NCBI RefSeq assembly: GCF_900115655.1
Contig: NZ_FOXF01000003.1
Location: forward strand, 1 to 64,000
Reading direction: 5' to 3'
DNA from: Ruminobacter amylophilus
GTDB lineage: Bacteria > Pseudomonadota > Gammaproteobacteria > Enterobacterales > Succinivibrionaceae
DNA length: 64,000 bases
Each line of letters opens with the position of its first letter. The stretch's first letter is position 1. The translations under genes were made by a program, and so were the position numbers. Below, one piece after another: positions 16,037-23,937 of the stretch. The notes under the pieces are model-generated. The model was not told where the DNA came from and ran no database searches. It was given only the letters and a program-made list of their open reading frames with translations.

Positions 16037-18424
16037 ATGTCTTCCGAAACATTACTAAATTCAGCAAATAATAAAACACTCATAAATACCGGTTCAGGCA
16101 GTGAAGTTGATAATCTTACAGGATCTGTTGTATTAGAAAAATACACTCTGTTAAATAAAATCAATGATCCGTCAGGAGAAGCTGCTCTGTACATGGCTGT
16201 AGGCAATACCTCACAAAATTCTTCTGTTCAGAATACTCCGGTGGTAGTAAAGATATACAGAAGAAAGGAGGCCGTTAAACAGGAAGTTTTAAATAAGCTG
16301 GCGAAACTTAAATCTCCGGGAATTGTTGAAATTATCGATCATGGTTTTTACAATGGTTTCGCCTGCATTGTTATGCCTTATTACATGAATGGCAGTCTTG
16401 CCGGAAAAACCTTATCCTACGGTGTAATAAAGGATATAGTCATACCTGAAGTAACAGCAGGATTAAAGTATCTTCATGAGAACGGCATTATTCATAAAGA
16501 CATAAAACCAGCCAATCTGATGATTTCCAATGACGGAAAACATGTACACATCATAGACTTCGGCATCAGTTCCGCAAAGGATGACGGAGTATCTGTACTG
16601 ATTACTAAAACCGGCATGTCTCCGGAATACTGTGCTCCTGAAACATTCAACAATGTCTGGGTCGAGGAATCTGATTTCTACTCTTTCGGCATTACTCTTT
16701 TTGAACTGTTTAAAGGTCATACTCCATTTAATTATTCATCCGACAGAGACGCCTTGGCCGCAAGCGCATCCATTCAGAAAATCCGGTTCTCACTTGATTT
16801 CCCGGAAGAACTTGTAAATCTTATCAAAGGACTTACATACAAGGATTTATCCAACCGCAACGATCCGAATAATCCGAATCGCAGATGGAACTGGAATGAA
16901 ATAGAAAAATGGCTTAAAGGAGAAAATATTCCTGTTCCTGGTGAATTAAATTCCAATAATAAAACATCCGATTCAACCGGGAATACCAGTGAATCCTCAG
17001 GATATATTTTTTCCAATCCGTATGATTTCAGAAATAATCAGGGCAAAGTTGTAAAACTTAACAACCTGGCAGAGTTTACAGATGCCTTCGGTCTGAACTG
17101 GAATGACGGTAAAAAACATGTCGGCAGAGGTTTTGCTTCAAAGTTTTTCATTCAGCAGAATATGCAAAACTCAGCAAGTATCATCATGGACTGTGAAGAT
17201 GCGGGTATTACTGACATGGCATATGCCAAAATGCTTATAGAATTGAGTGCTTCTGCCGGTAATTACAGACTGTATTGGAATTCAGTTCGTGTCGATGACA
17301 ACATGAAGATTCTGTCAGATCTGCTGACTAACGCATTGTACAGTCAAAGCAACAACCTTAATGAAGAGTTCGATACTATTAGGCAGCTACTCTGCTGCTG
17401 GTATGAAAAAACAGGAAAAGATAAAGAATTAGGTGTAATCAATAACCTGCAAAAAATTGCAGAGGTGTACAGTGATGACCTTTCTACCAAGATAATTGCA
17501 CTGTGTTCATTTATTGATCCGAATTTGGTTATAAAAATCGGTAATGATATTTTTCAGACAGCAGAAGAACTGAAAACCAAAACCCAAAAGCAAAAATTGA
17601 GTAATGAGGAACAGTATTTTGAATGGCTGCTGAATAATCAGAATGATATTACAAGATATCAGGCTTGTATTATTCCCGCAGTAAAACAAATTATTGACAG
17701 TCTGTTACAGGACTTACATTCAGAATTAAACAGGCGCAGAGAAGAGCTGGCACGAAAGGAGCGTGAAGAAAAGGCACGAAAGGAGCGTGAAATACGTATT
17801 TTCGGGAAGCCTTTAAGCTCTGTACGAAAAGGAGATATTATCAGATACGGCAAATATTATCAGGATACTGACAGACAAAAATCCCCCATTGAATGGCTTG
17901 TGCTTCACGTGAAAGAAAAAGAAGTTCTTCTTATCAGTCGTTATGCTCTTGACTGTAAACAATATTATCATGGCTATACTAGTATAACCTGGGAGAATTG
18001 TGATCTCAGAAAATGGCTGAATGGTGATTTCATAAAATCTGCATTTTCAGAAGAAGAGGCAGAAAGAATTTTAGTCTCAGATATAAGAAACGACGATAAT
18101 CCTGAATATCACACTCATGGCGGAAACAATACAAAGGATCGTGTGTTCTGTCTGAGTATTTCTGAGGCAGAGCAGTATTTTGGTAACGATGAATCCAGAA
18201 AATGTAAACCGACGGCTTACGCACGACAACAGGGCGCTTCTGTTTACAATGACTGTTGTTACTGGTGGCTTCGGTCGCCGGGCGCCAATCAGTACAGCGC
18301 TGCGAACGTAAATGCGGACGTCGCGCTCGATCTTTATGGCTACAGAGTCCGCATTTATGGCTACAGCGTCCGCAGTGGCGGCTTTGCTGTTCGGCCCGCT
18401 TTACGGATAATCTGTAATCAGTAA
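16037..18424 (+). CDS. Hanks-type Ser/Thr kinase with C-terminal variable lectin-like domain (putative DGR target 2)
   Basis: A 795-residue soluble paralogue of the preceding gene. The kinase domain spans about residues 35-310: Lys72 (VVVKIYRR), HKDIKPAN at 153-160 (a non-RD kinase, Lys replacing Arg), and DFG at 174-176. A glycine-poor PSGEAALY loop matches the paralogue. A unique helical middle follows, then a Lys/Arg/Glu-rich linker (about 565-590). The DUF6273/C-type-lectin-like domain occupies 598-792, with the variable stretch at 750-783. The C-terminal domain DNA is about 95% identical to gene 1, whereas the kinase parts are clearly diverged. This points to recent duplication or conversion of the tail only. 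Two strong hairpins lie just after the stop codon. Confidence 0.85.
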   Translation: MSSETLLNSANNKTLINTGSGSEVDNLTGSVVLEKYTLLNKINDPSGEAALYMAVGNTSQNSSVQNTPVVVKIYRRKEAVKQEVLNKLAKLKSPGIVEIIDHGFYNGFACIVMPYYMNGSLAGKTLSYGVIKDIVIPEVTAGLKYLHENGIIHKDIKPANLMISNDGKHVHIIDFGISSAKDDGVSVLITKTGMSPEYCAPETFNNVWVEESDFYSFGITLFELFKGHTPFNYSSDRDALAASASIQKIRFSLDFPEELVNLIKGLTYKDLSNRNDPNNPNRRWNWNEIEKWLKGENIPVPGELNSNNKTSDSTGNTSESSGYIFSNPYDFRNNQGKVVKLNNLAEFTDAFGLNWNDGKKHVGRGFASKFFIQQNMQNSASIIMDCEDAGITDMAYAKMLIELSASAGNYRLYWNSVRVDDNMKILSDLLTNALYSQSNNLNEEFDTIRQLLCCWYEKTGKDKELGVINNLQKIAEVYSDDLSTKIIALCSFIDPNLVIKIGNDIFQTAEELKTKTQKQKLSNEEQYFEWLLNNQNDITRYQACIIPAVKQIIDSLLQDLHSELNRRREELARKEREEKARKEREIRIFGKPLSSVRKGDIIRYGKYYQDTDRQKSPIEWLVLHVKEKEVLLISRYALDCKQYYHGYTSITWENCDLRKWLNGDFIKSAFSEEEAERILVSDIRNDDNPEYHTHGGNNTKDRVFCLSISEAEQYFGNDESRKCKPTAYARQQGASVYNDCCYWWLRSPGANQYSAANVNADVALDLYGYRVRIYGYSVRSGGFAVRPALRIICNQ
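18284..18385 (+). other. Putative DGR variable region 2
   Basis: Counterpart of 15516-15596. It is 21 bases longer because a GYxVRxxGYxVRx unit is present twice (GGC TAC AGA GTC CGC ... GGC TAC AGC GTC CGC). The 68 bases that follow, from GCTGTTCGGC through and past the stop codon to CCGACCGCGG, are identical to gene 1. That block would be the expected place for the fixed 3' homology (IMH-like). Confidence 0.75.
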
Positions 18425-18469
18425 TCTTTTAATCTGAAATCATCCGACCGCGGACTTGCCACGGAATCA

Positions 18470-18515
18470 GGGCGTAGCGAAGCTACGCCCCAAACCGACC
18501 GTGAAGCGGTCGGTT
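18470..18515 (+). other. Tandem perfect hairpins after variable region 2 (DGR cruciform-like)
   Basis: GGGCGTAGC-GAA-GCTACGCCC (18470-18490) and AACCGACCG-TGAAG-CGGTCGGTT (18493-18515) are perfect 9-bp GC-rich stems with GAA-containing loops, 46-91 bases after the stop codon. Neither is followed by a T-run, so they are poor terminators. Characterised DGR targets carry such stem-loops just downstream of the variable region to promote retrohoming. Confidence 0.65.
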
Positions 18516-19018
18516 GACAACAAAAAAATAGAATAGTTGGACGTGTATATATAAAATATCATAGACAGTTATGAGACATTACTGATAAAGGTATTCTCAT
18601 AAGAAATCAAAACAGTCAATGGGTTACCACCTGTTATTTGCACCTTTTCGACAGGATTATAAATGAAAGGTTTTGGATATGATATTGTCTCTGTTACACG
18701 GATGAATTGTTGCTAAAGGTGCTCTGACTCGGGTAATAAAAACAGAACGCTCATCTGAAACAGGGACACACAGGTAATCTTCGCTGTCTTGCTTTCAGAC
18801 AGTTTGTACTGAAAAGGAATGAAAAGAGTATTTAACACCTATATTTCTTAGTTTAATAAAATTTTTTCTGAAAGATATTGTATAATTGATAACAGTTATT
18901 TTGCTATGATGTATTTTCTGGTGTTGTTCAGATGAAGCATACACAGCAGGTATTCAAAAGATACATGGAAACTCAAGGTTAAGAAAGGATAACGGCTCCG
19001 ATTCCTTAAAGTGAGGTT
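18516..19018. other. Non-coding region before the reverse transcriptase gene
   Basis: Five hundred bases without a gene. A good -10 TATAAT lies at 18881-18886, preceded by TG, about 135 bases before the RT start. The region could encode a leader or non-coding RNA partner of the RT. I found no copy of the kinase variable region (no template repeat) on either strand here. Confidence 0.4.
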
Positions 19019-21358
19019 ATGAGCCGGGCTGACTTTATGAAAAATAATAAAAAGAAGAACAAAAACAATAAGAAAGTAACAAAAACAGATAATGATTTCG
19101 TGTCTGATTTTTCCGTAAATCTGCACGCGCTCTCCCGTTTTATGAAAAATCTGCCTAAAGACGCCAGACTGAAGGAAATGGCCGGCGGCAGAAATGTTAT
19201 AGAAGTAAAGAAAATACTTGAAAACAACGCATTGAACGAAATGCTGATTTCCAATCAGCAGCTGATATGCGATCATCTGCGCGATGAGGCTGAGGTGTAT
19301 CATGAAATTCAGAACCTTATCGCTGAATATGAACGGGAACTTAAGAGTCTGGAGGAAGAATTTGATGATTCTGAATCTGAAGAAACTCCCGTGTCTGCGT
19401 CAGATTCCGAAAAGTCAGAAAATGGAGCCGGCGGAAAACATAAACGCAGATTTTCACAAAAACACGTCCCTGATGAAGCCACTCTTAAGCTTCAAGCTCT
19501 GATTGCCGAGAAGCTTCCTTACTATCGTGAAAAAAATACCGCGCATTTTGATTCAAGAATCAGCTTTTCCAGTGAAGACGATGTCATAAGAATGCATGAC
19601 TGGATAAATAATCCTGAAGAAATTGCCAGACATTCATTTTATCCGCTGATATCAAATACTCAGAAGACCCGTCAGAAGAGAAAAATCGAGGAATTCCGTT
19701 TTTACAGTAAAGCTCTTAAAGAAAACACGGATCCTGAAATTGTAAAAGAATGTCGCGAGAAAATTGAAAAGTTCAAAAAAAACGGCCCCGTAAAGGAAAG
19801 ACCGATAAGAATCTGTTCACATCTTGATTCCCTCATTTATGCCCGCTACGCCAGACTGCTGCGGAAAAAATATGAGGAATACATACGTGATCTGGGATTT
19901 TCGGATTCCGTTCTTGCCTACAGAAAAACTCCCGTGAGAAAGATAAACGGCGTGAAAGTTGAGTTTCCGACCATAGGAGCCGTTTATGATGTAGTGCGGT
20001 TTATCAGAGAGAAGAACTGCAGGTGCATCGCTCTTTCCGTAGATCTCTCATCTTTCTTTGACTGCATTGATCATCGTAATCTTAAGGAGGAATGGCAGAA
20101 CATTCTCGGGGTAGCAGAGCTTCCACCCGATCATTACAATGTTTTCAAATCACTGACAAACTACTGTTACGTGGAAAAGAGTGAACTCGAAAGATATGCC
20201 TGCGAGTGCCATGCTGATGAAATTCCTGATGATGAGGATGAGGACGATGAAGTTGTATATACCTCTTTTTCATGGCGCAGGTTCTTCAGAAACGGTGCTG
20301 ATTTCCGAAAATTCAGAAAATGGTACAAGGCACAGCCTGATTTTGCCGGTTTCTCATCATTTCACCGGAATCCCGGAATTGTCAAAGGCGGCCGAGGCTG
20401 CGGTGTTCCTCAGGGACTGAGCATCAGTGCGGTTCTTTCGAACATCTACATGATTAAATTTGATAAGGCAATGGCTGATTTTGCCAGGGAAAACGGCTGT
20501 ATGTACCGCCGCTACTGCGACGATATTCTGCTGATAGGTCCGGATGACCGGAATTTCATGGACAGCGCCTATGAGTTTCTCTGTGAAAAAATCAGGGAAA
20601 GAGGGGAGGGACTGAAGCTGCACCCGTATCACAGGAATTTCAGAAATCCTTACTCAAAGTGTCAGATGTATGATTTTACTTCTCCGCAAATCAGAGAGAT
20701 GCCGATGCAGTATCTCGGTTTTTACTTCAACGGCGAGAGAGTGCGCATCAGAGAAAGCAGTATTGCCGGTTTTTACAGGGATATGAGCAAGGCGGTGACG
20801 GCCCTGCGCATCAGAAAATTCAATTTCGCCAGAAAAAAGATAATGGATGATATAGGTTATCTTGCTGCAGAAAATTTAGGAAAGGTTAAGCTTGTCTGCG
20901 TCCGGCACGTGATGGAGGATAAACTGTCAAAGGAGGTTAAAAAGGTTATCCGCAGATGTACTCCCGAAGCGGCCAGACGTGTCACCAACCGCTGTCTTGA
21001 TATCAGTTCAAGAATAGACGACTTTGCCGAAAGTGATCAGTTCAAGGATAAGCTTCTCCGGTTTATCATCAGTGACGTGGACAAAAAGACCGGCAGAACC
21101 GTATACAGACAGGCGTTCGTACCAAATCTCAGGCTTCTGCACAGAATATATTCCTTCAGATCCACCAGAAACTTCATGCGTTATGTGATAAACGCGGCTG
21201 AGGTTTTTGATGAACCGGAAAAGGGGAACGATACCATCAGAAGACAGCTTCGCTCACATACGACCCACCTGAACAGAAAGATTCGCAGGGCTTATCTCAT
21301 CAACTGTGAGAAGCTTAAGGAATATGCTTCCGAGTTTCTTCTGGCACAGAATAGGTAA
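19019..21358 (+). CDS. large stand-alone reverse transcriptase, UG/defence (DRT)-like
   Basis: A 779-residue protein with a complete RT palm. Motif A is LSVDLSSFFDCIDH (catalytic Asp342), the GVPQGLSISAVLSNIYM motif starts at 462, and the YCDD box is at 499-502, followed by MQYLGFYFNG. The N-terminal 250 residues are Lys-rich and helical with an acidic Ser/Glu stretch. A very acidic insert (IPDDEDEDDEV) sits between motifs A and B, and the C-terminal 200 residues are basic and helical. There is no maturase, endonuclease or integrase domain. DGR enzymes are shorter and lack PQG, and retron RTs are much shorter, so the unknown-group/DRT anti-phage RTs are the best match by motif style. The subgroup cannot be named from sequence alone. 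GAGG precedes ATG 19019. Confidence 0.8.
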   Translation: MSRADFMKNNKKKNKNNKKVTKTDNDFVSDFSVNLHALSRFMKNLPKDARLKEMAGGRNVIEVKKILENNALNEMLISNQQLICDHLRDEAEVYHEIQNLIAEYERELKSLEEEFDDSESEETPVSASDSEKSENGAGGKHKRRFSQKHVPDEATLKLQALIAEKLPYYREKNTAHFDSRISFSSEDDVIRMHDWINNPEEIARHSFYPLISNTQKTRQKRKIEEFRFYSKALKENTDPEIVKECREKIEKFKKNGPVKERPIRICSHLDSLIYARYARLLRKKYEEYIRDLGFSDSVLAYRKTPVRKINGVKVEFPTIGAVYDVVRFIREKNCRCIALSVDLSSFFDCIDHRNLKEEWQNILGVAELPPDHYNVFKSLTNYCYVEKSELERYACECHADEIPDDEDEDDEVVYTSFSWRRFFRNGADFRKFRKWYKAQPDFAGFSSFHRNPGIVKGGRGCGVPQGLSISAVLSNIYMIKFDKAMADFARENGCMYRRYCDDILLIGPDDRNFMDSAYEFLCEKIRERGEGLKLHPYHRNFRNPYSKCQMYDFTSPQIREMPMQYLGFYFNGERVRIRESSIAGFYRDMSKAVTALRIRKFNFARKKIMDDIGYLAAENLGKVKLVCVRHVMEDKLSKEVKKVIRRCTPEAARRVTNRCLDISSRIDDFAESDQFKDKLLRFIISDVDKKTGRTVYRQAFVPNLRLLHRIYSFRSTRNFMRYVINAAEVFDEPEKGNDTIRRQLRSHTTHLNRKIRRAYLINCEKLKEYASEFLLAQNR

Positions 21359-21419
21359 CAGCTGACAAAGTTACGTTCCCGAATGACCTGAATGTCATGA
21401 CGGAGTCGGTATCAGACTC

Positions 21420-21447
21420 TTGACATCATTAACCGTTGGGATAGAAT
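21420..21447 (+). promoter_or_regulatory. Promoter of structured RNA candidate A
   Basis: TTGACA (21420-21425), 16-base spacer, TAGAAT (21442-21447). The same arrangement precedes the second copy at 22167. Confidence 0.7.
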
Positions 21448-21453
21448 GACCGG

Positions 21454-21600
21454 TGCTGAATATGCAGATATTCAGGTTAATTAGTAACTAGTAAATAATC
21501 AATCAGGCCCTGCTCACTGAGCTTTTACGGCTGAAATTCTAGTCTGTGGAATGTGTCTTAGGTTCTTGAGATTAAATCCGTTGCACATTCCGTGCAGACC
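21454..21600 (+). ncRNA. Structured small RNA candidate, copy A
   Basis: Starting about seven bases after the -10, the element opens with a perfect hairpin CTGAATAT-GCAG-ATATTCAG (21456-21475). It ends with a stem GGAATGTG/CACATTCC (21548-21555 with 21584-21591), extended outward by GTCTG/CAGAC. The intervening loop contains TTAGGTTCTTGAGATTAAAT. Copy B keeps both hairpins through paired base changes and keeps the loop sequence, which argues for a folded RNA. The 3' end is uncertain: a weak ACCGT/ACGGT hairpin with TTTT lies at 21609-21630. No known RNA family was recognised. Confidence 0.6.
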
Positions 21601-21766
21601 TGTCGCTGACCGTGTTCAATTTACGGTTTTCATCAGAAAGCATCTATACGGAATATTGACTTTTTGTTCCCTTGACATATATTTGAATTAATTGATTTGT
21701 ATCTTTTTCTGAAGCCGGTCATATACGCATTCTGCGGAAAAATGGTCCCGGCATGACGGAGATAAT

Positions 21767-22111
21767 ATGGGAAAAAAAGCTTCAAGGTGGTTCAGGAGTC
21801 ATCAGATATCCGAAAACGCTCAGAATAAAAATAACGGTGATGTCATCAGTAATAAGGCTTCTTCGGAACATCTCTGTCCGGTGTGCGGACGTTACCTGTT
21901 TGAATCAGAATCAAGTCATGACATCTGTCCGTTCTGCGGCTGGGAGGATGATAGCCTGATGGAGTCTGAACCTGACGGCTGGGCCGGCTGTTCCAACGAT
22001 TTATGCCTCAGTATGTACAGGAAACGTTATCTGAATGCTCTGAAAAACAATTCCTCATACGAATATTCAAGAGACGGAATTCCGGAAAATTCCGAAGATT
22101 CCGGCAGCTGA
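21767..22111 (+). CDS. CPCC-type cysteine-rich small protein
   Basis: A 114-residue protein whose centre matches the cysteine-rich CPCC family: CPVC at 37-40, CPFCGWEDD at 54-62, then [18 protein letters not shown]. The paired CxxC motifs suggest a single zinc-binding site; the N-terminus is basic and the C-terminus Ser/Glu-rich. The family's function is unknown, and it is often found in accessory regions. The start at 21767 has CGGAG seven bases upstream, and TTGACA occurs at 21672. The gene lies between the two structured RNA copies and downstream of the RT, so it may belong to that module. Confidence 0.75.
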   Translation: MGKKASRWFRSHQISENAQNKNNGDVISNKASSEHLCPVCGRYLFESESSHDICPFCGWEDDSLMESEPDGWAGCSNDLCLSMYRKRYLNALKNNSSYEYSRDGIPENSEDSGS

Positions 22112-22166
22112 AGCCGGCTGTTTCTGAAAAAATTAAAAACATGTTTTTAAAATTTTCACATCCTGC

Positions 22167-22194
22167 TTGACTGTAATATCCGGCAATGTAGAAT
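22167..22194 (+). promoter_or_regulatory. Promoter of structured RNA candidate B
   Basis: TTGACT (22167-22172), 16-base spacer, TAGAAT (22189-22194); same layout as copy A. Confidence 0.68.
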
Positions 22195-22200
22195 AGAGGT

Positions 22201-22350
22201 GCTGAACATGCAGATGTTCAGGAATATTATATCTAAGATAATTATCAATAGGCCGGTATCGGGCGTGTCTCGGACATTACGGCTGAATTTAAGGTTAGAG
22301 GAATGCATCTTAGGTTCTTGAGATTAAATCCGTGGTGCATTCCGTGCAGA
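22201..22350 (+). ncRNA. Structured small RNA candidate, copy B
   Basis: The 5' hairpin is CTGAACAT-GCAG-ATGTTCAG (22202-22221) and the 3' stem is GGAATGCA/TGCATTCC (22300-22307 with 22336-22343). Compared with copy A, AT/AT became CAT/ATG in the first stem and GTG/CAC became GCA/TGC in the second, so pairing is kept while sequence changes. The loop TTAGGTTCTTGAGATTAAAT is unchanged. The middle differs, but GGCC and CGGCTGAA are shared. A T-rich stretch (TTCTTTCTTT) follows at 22351. Confidence 0.6.
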
Positions 22351-22569
22351 TTCTTTCTTTCCGTATCCGCGTCTATTTCCGCTGTCTCTCTTTTTCATTC
22401 TATTTCTTCATCGGTTAGCGTGTTCACAAAATCATCAGAATAAACATGCTTCTGACTGATTATGGGGAAACAGTCACATTCATTCAGACAATAATCGTTC
22501 ACAATCAACATGAGCATAATTATTCCGATTAATAATCGGTTCAGTACCGACGCAGGAGGATTATATACA

Positions 22570-23595
22570 ATGATAAAGAAATTTGTTTCGTCTCTGATGT
22601 TATTCAGTGCTGTGGCTGCCGGAGGTTCCGGTATGAGTTTTGCCGATGACGGATGGGACAAGACTTTTGAAAAATCGGACAGAGTCAATGTTCGTAAAGT
22701 TGAGTTTTCAAACAGGTACGGCATAGTTCTTACCGGTGATCTGTACATTCCGAAAGATGCGTCAGGTAAACTTCCTGCCATCGCCGTTTCCGGACCTTTC
22801 GGCGCCGTCAAGGAACAGTCCAGCGGTCTGTATGCCCAGACTCTTGCCGAACGCGGTTTTGTGACACTGGCGTTTGATCCTTCCTTTACAGGTGAAAGTA
22901 AGGGTACTCCGAGAAATGTGGCCAGTCCTGATATCAATACCGAGGATTTTTCCGCTGCGGTTGATTACCTCAGTAACAGCGAATATGTTAATCCTGAAGC
23001 CGTAGGTATTTTAGGTATATGCGGTTTCGGCGGTTTTGCCATCAATGCCGCGGCAATGGATACCAGAATAAAAGCCACCGTTGCCAGCACAATGTATGAC
23101 ATGACTCGTGTGTCGGCCAGAGGATACAATGATTCCGTTGATGAAAATGCCCGCTATGAAATGAAGAAAAACCTCAATAATCAGAGAACTGAAGATTTCA
23201 GAAACGGTTCATACAAACCCGGTGTCGGTCTGCCGGAAAAACTTACCGGCGATGAACCTCAGTTTGTTAAGGACTACTGGGACTACTACAAGACAAAGAG
23301 GGGCTTCCATGAACGTTCCATAAATTCCAACGGTCACTGGAACATGACATCTTCTCTTTCTTTCATCAACATGCCTATTCTTCAGTACAGTGACGAAATT
23401 AGAAGTCCGGTGCTGGTGATTCACGGGGAAAAAGCCCACAGCCGTTATTTCGGTGAAGATGCCTTCAGAAAATTAAAAGGCAACAACAAGGAGCTGCTTA
23501 TCATCAAGGGAGCAAATCATGTGGATTTGTATGACAACCCCGACAAGATTCCTTTTGACGGAATCGCAGAGTTTTACAAAAAGAATCTGAAGTGA
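22570..23595 (+). CDS. exported alpha/beta hydrolase (YcjY-like)
   Basis: A 341-residue protein with a signal peptide (MIKKFVSSLMLFSAVAAGGSG..., cut near FADD at about residue 23), so the enzyme should be periplasmic. The core is an alpha/beta hydrolase of the dienelactone-hydrolase-like group that includes E. coli YcjY. The nucleophile elbow reads GICGFGG, with Cys where serine hydrolases have Ser. LVIHGEKAHSRY and GANHVDLYD supply the predicted acid and histidine regions. The substrate is unknown. ATG 22570 has GGAGGA upstream and starts a proper signal sequence; an in-frame ATG at 22510 would bury it. A strong terminator follows. Confidence 0.8.
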   Translation: MIKKFVSSLMLFSAVAAGGSGMSFADDGWDKTFEKSDRVNVRKVEFSNRYGIVLTGDLYIPKDASGKLPAIAVSGPFGAVKEQSSGLYAQTLAERGFVTLAFDPSFTGESKGTPRNVASPDINTEDFSAAVDYLSNSEYVNPEAVGILGICGFGGFAINAAAMDTRIKATVASTMYDMTRVSARGYNDSVDENARYEMKKNLNNQRTEDFRNGSYKPGVGLPEKLTGDEPQFVKDYWDYYKTKRGFHERSINSNGHWNMTSSLSFINMPILQYSDEIRSPVLVIHGEKAHSRYFGEDAFRKLKGNNKELLIIKGANHVDLYDNPDKIPFDGIAEFYKKNLK

Positions 23596-23619
23596 TTTTT
23601 TATAAATTATCCGAACAAG

Positions 23620-23650
23620 TCCCGTACGGCGAAAGCTGTGCGGGATTTTT
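23620..23650 (+). terminator. Terminator of the hydrolase gene
   Basis: TCCCGTACGGC-GAAA-GCTGTGCGGGA, an 11-bp stem with wobble pairs and a GNRA tetraloop, followed by TTTTT. Confidence 0.85.
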
Positions 23651-23937
23651 CAAAAAATGTCTTCCATAATTTCCGTTTCCGTTCATCCTGCCTGAATTAC
23701 CTGAAACAGCGGTTATGCGTGCATGTGACGGAACGGTCAGGGAAAGGCCTGTGTGTATCGCTTAGTTTTCAGTCAGGCGGCAATATTGAACTTAACAGGT
23801 TAACCTGTTCACAATTTTTACAGAAAATCTGATTTTTTGGCTGATTACAGGTCTGACATCACATTCAGGTGAAAGTGCTGCCTTTACAATTGAACTAGTG
23901 AATTGTCTTTTTTTTGAACGGACAGGAGTGGCCCTGC

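Noticed and set aside
18470-18515. Ordinary terminators after kinase gene 2
   Set aside because: Both hairpins lack a following T-run on either strand, and their position and tandem form fit the DGR-type element better.
19019-21358. Reverse transcriptase as the DGR enzyme for the kinase tails
   Set aside because: It has PQG and lacks the DGR-type replacement of that motif, is about twice the usual DGR RT length, and has no adjacent template repeat or Avd-like gene.
19019-22350. Retron
   Set aside because: The RT is far larger than retron RTs and no msr/msd inverted-repeat arrangement was found directly upstream.
21454-22350. Integron attC sites
   Set aside because: The elements lack the conserved attC core triplets, carry sigma-70 promoters, and no integrase is nearby.
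18425-22569. Template repeat for the variable regions near the reverse transcriptase
   Set aside because: The gaps 18425-19018, 21359-21766 and 22112-22569 were read on both strands; none contains the WWLRSPG-coding framework sequence, so no template repeat is claimed.
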